Part shown: in pieces, positions 8,196 through 17,300 of the stretch
Layout of the letters: each line of letters opens with the position of its first letter
How positions within the stretch are numbered: position 1 is the stretch's first letter
NCBI GenBank assembly: GCA_036939355.1
Contig: JALLAP010001605.1
Span: 1 to 17,809 of the forward strand
Reading direction: 5' to 3'
Origin: Thalassiosira profunda
Taxonomy: Eukaryota; Bacillariophyta; Thalassiosirophyceae; Thalassiosirales; Thalassiosiraceae
DNA: 17,809 nt
Position numbers and translations under genes: made by a program
The notes under the pieces: generated by a model
The model's database searches: none
What the model was told of the DNA's origin: nothing
Seen by the model: the letters and a program-made list of their open reading frames with translations, nothing else

Positions 8196-9536
8196 ATGAA
8201 GCAGACCTACGCCGAGCTCGTCAAGTCCATCGACGCCCACTCGCCCATATCGTCCGAGTTTCGCGTCCGGACCGTCTCCGGCGCGGCCCTCTCGGCGTTC
8301 ACCCTCTTGCTCACGTGGTACCTCATCGCTTCCGAATGGTCCTACAATTTGACCCCCACCTTCTTGGACCACGTGCGCGTCATGCCCCAAAGTCCCGACG
8401 GACTGGAGGTGGAATTTGATATCACCTTTCTGCACATTCCGTGTGCGTTGTTGGCCACGGACGCCAATGATCCTACCGGGCAGAGCCAGAGCTTTCACAT
8501 CGATAAAACTCATAGGGTGTGGAAGCACCGATTGGACAGCAATGGAAATAGGATTGGACGAAAGAGCCGGTTCGAGCTGGGAGGGACTTTGATTCGGGAA
8601 GACCAATTGGACGCATTGCAAAAGGCAAAGGAGGGCGAATCCTTGGGAGAGGCGGGTGGGGGAGAAGAAGAGGCCGACGACGAGGAGGACTGCGGCAGCT
8701 GCTACGGCGCCGGCAACGAGGGGGAGTGCTGCAACACGTGCGACGACGTCAAAAGAGCCTATCGGAGAAAGCAGTGGCACATTCCGGACATAACGACGAT
8801 CAAGCAGTGCGCCCACCAGGTCCGGGCCGAGGCCGAGGAGGGGGAGGGGTGCAACGTCCACGGATACGTGGCATTGAGCACGGGCGGGGGGAATTTGCAC
8901 TTCGCCCCCGACCGACAGTGGGAGAAGGAGGGAGACAAGAATGGGGCATTGAAGACGTTGGGGGGATTTCTCGATTTGAGCTCGGTCATCGAGATGTTCA
9001 ACGAGGCGTTCGAGCAGTTCAACGTGTCGCACACGGTGAACGAACTGTACTTTGGCCCGTCGTTGTCGTCGCGGCAGAGGGAAAGCCTGAACCTCGCGTC
9101 GCAGTTGAACGGGGCCACGCGCTCGGTGGCGGACGGGTACGGCATGTTTCAATACTATCTGCAGGTGGTGCCCACGGTCTTCCGCTTCCTCAACGGGACG
9201 GTCATCGAGACGTTCCAATACTCGGTGACGGAGCACACCCGTGAGTGTTGCCTCGTCTCGTTTCGTTGCATCTCTGCCTTTGCAAACGCGCTCATGTCAC
9301 GTGCCATTCTCTCTGCAGGGCACGTCGATCCAGGGAGCAACCGAGGATTGCCGGGGGTCTTCTTCTTCTACGAGGTGTCCGCGCTACATGTGGAGTTTGA
9401 AGAGTATCGGAGGGGGTGGACGCACTTTTTCACGGGGGTGTGCGCCGCGGTGGGAGGGGCGTTCACCGTGGCGGGCATGCTGGATCGGGGGGTGTTCGAG
9501 TGGAGGAGCAAGGGCGCCGACGCATTGGTGCGGTGA
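8196..9536 (+). CDS. ERV46: ERV46/ERGIC3-type ER-Golgi cargo receptor
   Basis: ERV46 pairs with ERV41 in COPII and COPI vesicles and cycles between ER and Golgi. Exon 1 is 8196-9240 and exon 2 is 9319-9536, giving about 420 residues, the usual family length. Residues 20-52 (EFRVRTVSGAALS, then a hydrophobic segment to about 47) are the first membrane span. The luminal domain carries the diagnostic cysteines CGSCYGA (166-172) and CCNTCDDVKRAYRRKQW (178 on), then GNLHFAP and MFQYYLQVVPTVF. After the splice junction (VTEHTRHVD) come GLPGVFFFYEVS and the second span, HFFTGVCAAVGGAFTVAGML (384-403). An acidic insert (about 147-165) precedes the cysteines. The C-terminus ends ALVR, so I see no dilysine retrieval signal. 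The intron (9241-9318) is 78 nt, a multiple of three, and has no in-frame stop, so both spliced and retained forms are open. The start follows a long leader ending CAACACC. Confidence 0.93.
   Translation: MKQTYAELVKSIDAHSPISSEFRVRTVSGAALSAFTLLLTWYLIASEWSYNLTPTFLDHVRVMPQSPDGLEVEFDITFLHIPCALLATDANDPTGQSQSFHIDKTHRVWKHRLDSNGNRIGRKSRFELGGTLIREDQLDALQKAKEGESLGEAGGGEEEADDEEDCGSCYGAGNEGECCNTCDDVKRAYRRKQWHIPDITTIKQCAHQVRAEAEEGEGCNVHGYVALSTGGGNLHFAPDRQWEKEGDKNGALKTLGGFLDLSSVIEMFNEAFEQFNVSHTVNELYFGPSLSSRQRESLNLASQLNGATRSVADGYGMFQYYLQVVPTVFRFLNGTVIETFQYSVTEHTRECCLVSFRCISAFANALMSRAILSAGHVDPGSNRGLPGVFFFYEVSALHVEFEEYRRGWTHFFTGVCAAVGGAFTVAGMLDRGVFEWRSKGADALVR
9241..9318 (+). other. Stopless 78-nt intron in ERV46
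   Basis: GTGAGT donor and CTCTCTGCAG acceptor. Removing it joins VTEHTR to HVDPG, as in the family. Because 78 is divisible by three and no stop lies in frame, retention would insert 26 residues into the luminal domain rather than truncate the protein. Confidence 0.8.
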
Positions 9537-9743
9537 CATCGATCATGTGGTATGCTGGGCAGGAGCAGTTTGAGTGGAGGGTAGCGAAGAGCACGATAGA
9601 GACAACATCAAGCTCTCTACACCATCTTTATTGGCCACTTTCACTTCTAGATACCTGCTGCACTTCTAGACACAGTCGCTCTACATTGTGAGCCACACAT
9701 CCACGCCACGGAGGCTAATGGGCTCCAATCCCATCAGCCCCAC

Positions 9744-12700
9744 CTAACGCTTCGTCACCTTGGCCAAGTACCGCTGACCATTAACCATGAATGCCAAAAA
9801 ACACGCGCTCTGGAACACCTCCTTGGCCCCGAACGGGTTCGGGCCTCCTCCCGGGCTGAAATTCTTCCTCGCGCCCTGCTGCATGAAGTTGGCGGCGATG
9901 CAGACGATGGTCACGCCCAGGTACTGCAACACGTGGACCTCGTTGACCCGCCCCTGGCTGGCAGCGACCATCGTCGACACCATTGACGTGGACGTGTTAA
10001 GGAAGTTGCGAGACATGGCGTCCTTCTCGCTGGCCGTGTAGTTGGCGACGGCGTCCGCCGATTCTTCCTTCTCTTTGATCGACTTGATGGCAGTCAGGAC
10101 GTTTTCGGGCGTGACCTCGATTTCCTCGTCAAACGTCACATCCAGCGCTTTCGATGCCTCCTCGTCGTCGTTGTCCTCCAAATTCTCAGTGCCCTCTGCC
10201 CCCTGAGCCAGATCGTCTACAAGATCGTCAAGAATCTGAATCTCCAGCCCATCCGTGGCCGCACTCGCCATTGTTGGCTCAATGATCGCCGCGCCCAAGC
10301 CATTCCTCTTTCGACTCTCAAAAGCAGCGTCTGCTTGCGCGGCCATGGCCTCGATTTGGAGCATCATGTCGTCCTCGCCGTACGTATCGAACTTGCTCAC
10401 CCGCGGCTTGCGCTCCCTCTTCTTCTTGGTGGCAATCTCGACAGGCGCCTTGTCCTCGCCCTTCCCGTCGTCCTCCACATTGATTTCGATGCTCTTGATG
10501 AGGGAGCGCACCGAGCGGAGCGACTTCATCGACCGCGAGGACCGCGCCGAGACGAAGGTATCGTCGTCGCTGACGAAGGTGTCGTCGTCCGCGGGGGCGG
10601 CGTCGACCGCCACAATGTCGACGTCGTGTCCCGCGAAAATGTCCTCGATGTTGGCCGCCAATTCGTACGCGACCATTTTGGGCGTCATCGTAAAGCCGCC
10701 CGCCTCCCCGGTCACTTCCTCGATCGCCGAGTCATCCCCCGCCTGGACGGAAGACGCATCCTGATCGTCGCCGGCAGCAATTTCGCTGTCCACATCGTGC
10801 AGCTTCTTCGACAGATCCTCCAACTTCCGACACAGCTCCTTCCCCTTCGCGGGAGGGGTCTCCAGCGAATCCCCAGCCATCGGCTTCGACGCGCTCCGGT
10901 GCCTCTGCTTTCGACTCCTCCCCGACTTGCTGCTCCTCTTGCTCCGCGACGATCGAACCGAACCGTCGTCTCCGCGCCTTCCGCCCTTCTTCCGTCCCCG
11001 CCGCTTGACCATGTCCCGAAACTTGGCATTCTTGAGGATGGGCTTGGCGATCCGGCCCATCTCGCGCCCCGAGCGTCCCTCCAGTATCGCCACGAGGACG
11101 TCGCCCTCGCGGATGGCATCGGCCGCGGTCACGTCCTCCGCTCCATGCGCGTGCCCAAAGGCCCGCGCGTCCGGGCACACAAAGTCCGCCCGGTCCTTGG
11201 GCCGGACGAACCCCACGTACTCCCTGTCGCGCAACCGCTGGTCCGTGCACTCCTCCGGTATCCGCTGGATCATGTCGGCCACGGTCGAGGCGGGGTGGGC
11301 CGACAGCTCCACCAGCTCGAAGATCCGCGAGGTGGGACAGAGCAGCAGCGCGAAGAAGTGGACGGGTGCGCCCTTCGCCGCCGACGACGCCTGGCTACTG
11401 TTCTCCTCCCACGGCCCCTCCTCGAACTGCGCGACGATGTCGCTGACGCGCGGCGACCGGCCCTCCAAGGCGTCGATGGGAGCCGACGTCTTTAGCCCTT
11501 TGCCCTGGGGATCGGTGGGCGATTGAAAGAAAACATAAGAGCTCACTGTGGGCCTGGCGAGTGGAGTGCCAGCGTCATCAGACGCTCTAGAAGCCACCCC
11601 TTCCGAGGCGTCGTCGCCCGCTTCCTCGGCCTCCATTTGCAACCGCAGCCTCCGAATCTCCTCCAGCGATTTTCGTCCGCCCATCGCGGCATTCTTCAAC
11701 TCCTCCCGATGCGCCGTGGCCTCCTGGATCGTGTCCAAGCTCGTGTCGGAAATGGCGTCGAGGCGGAGGGCCGCCCGGGCGAGGATCTTGCGCTGCCGCG
11801 CCACGGCCCGCTGGCGGGCGTGCTCGCCGTGGAGGGAGAATTTGACCTTCTTCTTGGGCTTGGGTGCGGCGGACTGGTCGGAGCCGTCCGTCGTTGCCGA
11901 GGTTGCAGGGGAAGAGGCTGGCTGCAACGGTTCGTTCTCCTCGTTCTCTGCGGCCTGTGGCTCGGATGCCGGCGGAATCTTGGTATCAACGGCCACTGAG
12001 ACAGATCCCTCGTCGGTCTCCTTTGTGCTGACCTCCGGCTCGTTGTTATCAACGTCCGGAGAGACAGCTGCCTCCGTAGGAGAAACGGTCCCTGGAGACA
12101 CCGCCGTCGCTTGCGTGCCGACTTTCTCCTCCTTCTTCCCATTATCAGAATCAGACTCCTTCCCGAGCACATCACGTGCCCTGCCCGCCGGAGAGTCGTC
12201 GTCTCCGTCGATAATCGAACAGCACGGCGAATCGGTCGCCTCGTCGAAGCTGTACATCCTCCTCGACTGGCCGCTCGCCGTGCTGGGAGGAGTGGCCACC
12301 TCCGGCGAAGCCTTCGGACCGCCGTCGCCCTCGCTAGTGGGGGGCGCCAGCGGCGCTGCCAGCGGCTCCATCACGGAGACCGGCGAACTTTCCGCCGTGC
12401 CTTCTGATTGCGCGGCCTCGTCCAAGGCGTCTTCGTCGGTGGACACCGTCAGCAGCGCCTTGAAGCCGGGGGAGCACGACGACACCGAGCTGTGCGAGGG
12501 GGACGTTTTCGCGGGCGGGGAGGGCGCCAACGGCGGCGGGGGCGGGGCCACATCAGACGCAGCCACAGCGGCATCCACAGTAGACGAAGCTGCAATAATG
12601 TTTGCGCGGTCGGCCTCCTCGTCGGGGGTCAGGGGGCGGTACCCCCCGCCCCTTCCCGGCGAGGAGGGGACGTGGCCCCCCTTCCTCCGGCTGGGGGCGG

Positions 12701-12773
12701 CCGTCGGCGAGGCGGCGGCCTTCGACTTCTTCTTGGGGAAGAGGGCCCGGCGGAGCTTCTTGGGGAGCTTCAT
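9744..12773 (-). CDS. Large protein of unknown function with a conserved-looking central domain
   Basis: A 1009-residue open frame on the minus strand, start ATG with A at -3, stop TAG. The N-terminus is strongly basic (MKLPKKLRRALFPKKKSK). Residues 20-300 are disordered and Pro/Ser/Glu-rich with PKPKKKVKF at 305-312; 320-385 are helical and charged. Residues about 468-585 are the only globular-looking part: VHFFALLLCPTSRIFELVEL, then YVGFVRPKDR, GDVLVAILEG and KPILKNAKF; I associate this pattern with uncharacterised diatom proteins, from memory. A Ser/Arg/Lys stretch follows (590-640). A 21-nt tandem duplication (10551-10592) encodes a repeated DDDTFVS. Near the C-terminus are two hydrophobic stretches (about 948-964 and 985-1000) that could be membrane segments or a hairpin. 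GTGAGC at 11546 and CCCCAG ending at 11505 bound 42 nt, a possible in-frame mini-intron, which I consider unlikely. No function is assigned. Its 3' end faces ERV46, 207 bases away. Confidence 0.72.
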   Translation of the reverse strand: MKLPKKLRRALFPKKKSKAAASPTAAPSRRKGGHVPSSPGRGGGYRPLTPDEEADRANIIAASSTVDAAVAASDVAPPPPPLAPSPPAKTSPSHSSVSSCSPGFKALLTVSTDEDALDEAAQSEGTAESSPVSVMEPLAAPLAPPTSEGDGGPKASPEVATPPSTASGQSRRMYSFDEATDSPCCSIIDGDDDSPAGRARDVLGKESDSDNGKKEEKVGTQATAVSPGTVSPTEAAVSPDVDNNEPEVSTKETDEGSVSVAVDTKIPPASEPQAAENEENEPLQPASSPATSATTDGSDQSAAPKPKKKVKFSLHGEHARQRAVARQRKILARAALRLDAISDTSLDTIQEATAHREELKNAAMGGRKSLEEIRRLRLQMEAEEAGDDASEGVASRASDDAGTPLARPTVSSYVFFQSPTDPQGKGLKTSAPIDALEGRSPRVSDIVAQFEEGPWEENSSQASSAAKGAPVHFFALLLCPTSRIFELVELSAHPASTVADMIQRIPEECTDQRLRDREYVGFVRPKDRADFVCPDARAFGHAHGAEDVTAADAIREGDVLVAILEGRSGREMGRIAKPILKNAKFRDMVKRRGRKKGGRRGDDGSVRSSRSKRSSKSGRSRKQRHRSASKPMAGDSLETPPAKGKELCRKLEDLSKKLHDVDSEIAAGDDQDASSVQAGDDSAIEEVTGEAGGFTMTPKMVAYELAANIEDIFAGHDVDIVAVDAAPADDDTFVSDDDTFVSARSSRSMKSLRSVRSLIKSIEINVEDDGKGEDKAPVEIATKKKRERKPRVSKFDTYGEDDMMLQIEAMAAQADAAFESRKRNGLGAAIIEPTMASAATDGLEIQILDDLVDDLAQGAEGTENLEDNDDEEASKALDVTFDEEIEVTPENVLTAIKSIKEKEESADAVANYTASEKDAMSRNFLNTSTSMVSTMVAASQGRVNEVHVLQYLGVTIVCIAANFMQQGARKNFSPGGGPNPFGAKEVFQSACFLAFMVNGQRYLAKVTKR
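10551..10592 (-). repeat. 21-nt tandem duplication coding DDDTFVS twice
   Basis: Two adjacent 21-nt units (10551-10571 and 10572-10592) are nearly identical and in frame, giving two DDDTFVS copies in the unknown protein. This is replication slippage within an acidic linker. Confidence 0.8.
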
Positions 12774-13209
12774 CCTGTTCGGCCGCTGGCTGCTGCCGCC
12801 TCAGTGGCTGCCCGCCTCGGACGACTTCAAACGTGCCCGCGCCAACCGACGAGGGTGATGGAGTGGCCGCGCTGGCCTACGAGGGCGCCAGGCGAATTGT
12901 GGGAGTCACCTGCGAGGACAGCGTGTTGCTGATGGGGTGGGTGGAGTTTTGCAACGAACTTGAGCTGCCACCAACGACATTCACAACGGGAGAAAAGCAG
13001 TGCGACGACCGCCAGGTGCGTGAAACGGTGCTTTCCCCCTTGGGGAGAAAAAGCTACAAGTTAGTTTCAGGTGTACTGGTGGTAATAACTGTCCTGGTAT
13101 ATTAGTGCGGCGAAAACATAACCGACTAAATTACCCCCTTGCTGTGGGAGAAAGTCTCGCAATCGCTGCAACAACCAACCAACCCAAAACGCTGGCAACG
13201 CACGCCCCC

Positions 13210-13227
13210 CCGCGCGCTCGCGCGCGG
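13210..13227. repeat. CG-alternating inverted repeat
   Basis: CCGCGCG and CGCGCGG flank the four bases CTCG, giving a 7-bp stem. Alternating CG of this kind can form Z-DNA or a tight hairpin. Function unknown. Confidence 0.6.
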
Positions 13228-13288
13228 AGCTGTCCGCGTCCTGCGGCGACGTTGCTTGCTGCGCCCCGGACGAGCGTCCGTCGAGGGG

Positions 13289-13330
13289 ATATGGTGGCGT
13301 CGATATGGAGAGATACATATGGAGAGAGAC
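13289..13330. repeat. Three 14-bp tandem units starting ATATGG
   Basis: ATATGG recurs at 13289, 13303 and 13317, exactly 14 bases apart. The second and third units differ at one position; the first is more diverged. A short minisatellite, or a cluster of protein sites. Confidence 0.7.
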
Positions 13331-13762
13331 GCGGTATTGTAGGGGAGGTGACGTTGCAATGGCATCAGAATCGACAGGGCGGTTTGATGTTATTGATGGT
13401 TTTGCCGGTTGGATATCCCTCTTCGACGGCAGGCTCGAGCGAGGGCATTGAAGGGGGAGCCCGCCCTCGCACCGGCACCCGGCGCATCGATTCAATTAGT
13501 TGCTGCAATTGTTGATCGTAGGAAAAAGAATGCACATGATGTGCTCAAATTTCTGTTGGTGCATGTGACTACAAGCATCAAGGCATCGAGGCCCATCGCA
13601 ACGAGTGTGTCGTTAGCCGCCGGAGAGGATGATTGAAAGGCATGGTACGCAAGGAATGATTTTGACCTTTTTTGGGAAGGCCAAATCCAAATCGCTCGAA
13701 ACCTTGAATGGAGGCGCCTCCGAAAAATCCTCAGAGGCCGTGGCTTGCAACAACAAAATCAA

Positions 13763-14095
13763 ATGGCCCACTCCGCGAGGAGGAAGCACGCGGAGCTGAA
13801 GGCGAAGCTCCTATCGGTCACAAAGGAGAACACGGAGCTCCTCCGCGAAGTCGCCGCGCTGAAGAACGAGCACATGACGCTCGAGGCCGAACTCAAGGAG
13901 GCCAAATCGTACAATCGGCAGCCGGCCTCGCAGTCGTCCTCCTGCCAACAGCGCGACATCGCCTCGGAGAAGGCCAAGCAGCTGGCGCAGGAACGGGAGA
14001 TCGAGCTGCTGAAAATGGAGATTCGGAAGCTGAAGAGCAAGTGCGGGCACGTGTCCGAAGAATCGTCTCGACTTCCCTTGCTGAAGGGCTCTTAA
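13763..14095 (+). CDS. Small coiled-coil protein
   Basis: From ATG 13763 (MAHSARRKHAELKAKLL) the frame gives about 110 residues, nearly all charged helix with heptad-like Leu spacing (ENTELLREVAALKNEHMTLE, then a Gln/Ser-rich break, then AQEREIELLKMEIRKLKSK). The frame is open upstream to a stop at 13634-13636 but has no better ATG. In another frame, an ATG at 13656 starts MILTFFGKAKSKSLETLNGG, which also looks protein-like and stops at 13797-13799 after overlapping this start. So either that is an upstream ORF, or one frameshift separates the true N-terminus from the coiled coil. No family is recognised. The gene is tail to tail with the TPR-like gene, 293 bases away. Confidence 0.5.
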   Translation: MAHSARRKHAELKAKLLSVTKENTELLREVAALKNEHMTLEAELKEAKSYNRQPASQSSSCQQRDIASEKAKQLAQEREIELLKMEIRKLKSKCGHVSEESSRLPLLKGS

Positions 14096-14388
14096 GACCC
14101 CACAAATGATTCGATCTAGAAGGCAGACACACTGCCCACCCTTTGGATCTTTCTTCAAACTCTCGTCTCAAAACGGTCCTGCTCCATAGAAGGAAGTGCT
14201 GATCTTGTTGTTTTTGCAAAGATACCAATGGTAGTATTATTGCAACAAAGGATAAGGTTGAATGAGGGGGAGAGCAGAGGGGCAACTCTGCCAAGCACCT
14301 TTATCTGCAGCCTGTAGCAATTGATTTCTGTGAAATACATTGACTAGGTAATTGCGGGGCGATGCCAGCTTCCGACCCATTGCATCAC

Positions 14389-17300
14389 TCATGCCTCCTT
14401 CGCTGCCGCATCCTTGCTTGGCTTCGATTCCTCTTCTTCTTCTTCTTCATTTTCGTCAGGGATCTCGCCCTCTTCTTCGTCTTCTCCTTCCTTTGGTTTC
14501 TTTGCCTCAGGTGCCTCCTCCTCTCCATCAAGAGGTCGCTTCTTCGATGCATCTCCGCCTCCAAATGGACTCGAGCCAAACGGGGCTGTTCCTTTCCCTG
14601 CAGCAGCGCCAAACCCGCCGCCACTGCCGAAGGGCGTTCCGCCAAACTTCGCACCGGCCCCAAACGAAGCAAAACTCTTGGGTGTCGCCATCGGAGAGCC
14701 CGATGGGACTGGGAGCGTGAGGTTGGCGCTCTTGCCGAAGACGAACTTCCCAGGCGTCGCGTCGGTCTTGGGCGGCGTCAAGTTGAGGAATGCGCCGCTG
14801 CCCGCAGGTGCCTTGGCCCCTTCCTGCGCTGCTTTTGCGCCAAACCCAGTTGGGGCGGAGGACGCGATCCCACCAAAGGTCGACGTGCTTGGAGTGGTCG
14901 AGGCACCAAAGAAGGACGGTTTCGGTTCAGTGGGCTTAGACGCAGGCACGCCAAACGTTGGCGGAGGAGGCATCGAAAGAGTGGCGCTGGCTCCGAACAT
15001 CGGCTTGGGAGCGGCAACGTCTGCAGTTGCCTCCTTCTTCTCAGCTGAGAAAGCAGTTGGTTCCTTGGCGTCATCAGCGCCACCCTCCTCCGGAACTGGG
15101 GCCAGGGCTTCCGCAGGGGTCTCTGACTCGGCTTCCTGCTCCTTCGTTGCAGCGAGCTTCTTTTCGGCTTCCAGCTTCTTGGCCAAGGCCATGGCTTTGC
15201 GTTTCTTTAACCTGCACGGAGTCAATGGAGCGCAAGGGTTAGATGAGGCGTCGCAGCAAATAGAGGCATCGCAATGCTCGGAAAGTTCTTACAATGCCAT
15301 CTTCAACTTCATTTCTTCCTCCTTCTTGGAGGCGGCCGTCGTGGCCGTGGGAGCCTCCTTCTTCGTGCCAGCCGACTTGGTTGAAATGAGCCTCTTCTTG
15401 GGAGGGGCCTTTGCCAGGGAGGCGGGAGCCTCGGCGCTCTCTTTTGCAGTGTCTGGCTCGGCAGCAGCGGGCGGAACCTCCTTCTTTGCGGCCTCCTTCT
15501 TTGCCGCCTTCGCAGCCTTCGCCTTTTTCTTGGGTGGTGCTTTCGCGGTGCCCTCGGCGCTCTTCGGGGCCTCTGCGGCGCCAGTCTTTGTCTCCGTCTC
15601 CTTCTCAGCAGCCGCCTGAGACACAAGCTTCTTCTTAGACGGAGTTTTCGTCGCCAGCGTCTTGACGGCCTCGGCGCTCTTTTGGGCCGCCGCCGCGGCA
15701 GCCTTGGTCACCTTCTTGACAGCCGACTGCGTCGCGGCCTTCTTCTGGGGAGGAGACTTGGCGCCCTCCACAATTCCCTCGGCAGCATTTTTCTTGGGAG
15801 CGTTGGCCTTGCGCTTCCTGCCCTTCTTCTTCGTCGGCACTGTGGCGGCCACGATAGGCTTCGCCTCCGTAGCCACTGGCGCCGCTGGAGGTTCTTCCTT
15901 CGCTTCGGGCTCGGCGTCACTAGGCTTCGTCTCAGGAGTGGCCTCGGCAGGCTCAGGGACAGATGGTGCGCTCGAGGAGTCTGCAGCAGCAGGCGCTTCC
16001 TCCACANGGAGTGGCCTCGGCAGGCTCAGGGACAGATGGTGCGCTCGAGGAGTCTGCAGCAGCAGGCGCTTCCTCCACAGATTCCTCCTTCTCGACTGGC
16101 TGCTTCTCTGGTGAACCCGATTCCGTCGCCACTGGCGCTGGAGCTTCATCGTCCTTCTCCATGTCCTTCACCTCGTCCATCTCAACCGCAGGTTTCTCGC
16201 TGGCTTCGACACTAGGGACGGCAGCGGGAGCTTCCACTGGGGCATCCTCGGCGTCGGCAACAGTCTCAGTGCCGACAGCAGCACCGCCCGCCCCAAGCTT
16301 CTCCTTCAGACCCGCAATCTCCGTCTGCAGAGATGCCTCGGTCGCCTTCGCCTTGGTCGATTCCGCCCTTGCTTCCTGCAGGCCCTGCTTCATCTTCTGC
16401 ATCATCTCCCTCAACTTCCCGACCCGCTTGTTCAGCCCGTCCACCTCCGTCCGAGACGCCTTGAGCTGGTCTTCCGCCTTTTTGGTCGCCGCCTGGGCCT
16501 CCGCTATCTTCTTGTTCGACAGCTTGCTGTTCTTCACGCTCTTCAACAGCTCTTCCTTCTCCTTCTTGGCCGTCGACAATGCTTCCTCTTTCTCCTTCTT
16601 GGTCTTCTCGAGGGCGGTCTTGAACGCCTCCATCGACGCCTTCTTGGTCGCAATCTCCTTGTTGAGGCCGGCCACGAGACCCTTGGCCTTGGCGGCGTTG
16701 GCATCGGCGCCCGCCTTCTGGGTCTTGAGGGACGCCGCCTCGGTCTTGAGCTCCTCGATCGCGGCGAGCGCTTGGGCGTGCTCCTCCGGATCGATCTGGT
16801 TGAACTTGGAAACGAGGCTGTGCACGCGGCCCTTCCAGGCCTCCACCTCCCTGTTCAGGCTGTCCCGCTCGGCCACCAGGGCCGCCTTCTCCACCTCCAT
16901 GCCCCTCATCTTCTCCGACTGGGGCGCCGTGGAGGACTTGAGCTGTTTGTACTGCGATTGGAGGCTGGACAACTTGGAAGTGGACTTCTGGGACTCGGCC
17001 CGCAGCATCGTGTTGGACTCGCGCAGAAGCACCAGTTGCTCCTCTGCCGACTTGAGCTTGGTCCGCAGGGCATCCGTCTCCTTCTCGCTGGCGTCCGCAG
17101 CTCCGCCCCTGGCGCTGTCGCCGAGCACTTTGAGCTCGGAGCGGGCCTCTTCGAGGCTGCGCTTGGCGAGCTCGGCCGCAGTGCGTTCTCGTTCGGAGGC
17201 CCGCTTGGCCGAAGCGAGGTCCGCCTCGAGCATGGTGCACTCGGACTGCTTGAACCGAAGCAGCTCACGCAGATCTTTCAGCTGCTTTTCGCCAGAATCG

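Larger units (their letters stand above)
12774..13655. other. Long intergenic region with small repeats and no clear gene
   Basis: About 880 bases between the divergent unknown protein and the coiled-coil gene; it must contain both promoters. Several short open stretches exist on both strands but none has recognisable domain content or a consistent codon pattern. It holds a CG-rich hairpin (13210-13227) and three 14-nt tandem units (13289-13330), listed separately. GCACAT and ATGTGC flank one base at 13532-13544, a small palindrome of unknown meaning. No tRNA or other RNA gene was seen. Confidence 0.45.

Noticed and set aside
10335..11495. 386-codon plus-strand open frame inside the unknown minus-strand gene
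   Set aside because: Arg/His/Leu-rich antisense shadow without domains; the minus-strand frame is longer and has ordered protein features.
12852..13030. Plus-strand reading GVAALAYEGARRIVGVTCEDS, faintly like a proteasome subunit start
   Set aside because: The similarity is only a few residues, no continuing fold follows and no exon could be joined to it.
14414..15619. 401-codon plus-strand frame rich in Ala, Ser and Phe opposite the TPR-like tail
   Set aside because: It is the antisense reading of the Lys/Ala/Pro and FG segments and crosses the intron; composition explains its hydrophobic look.
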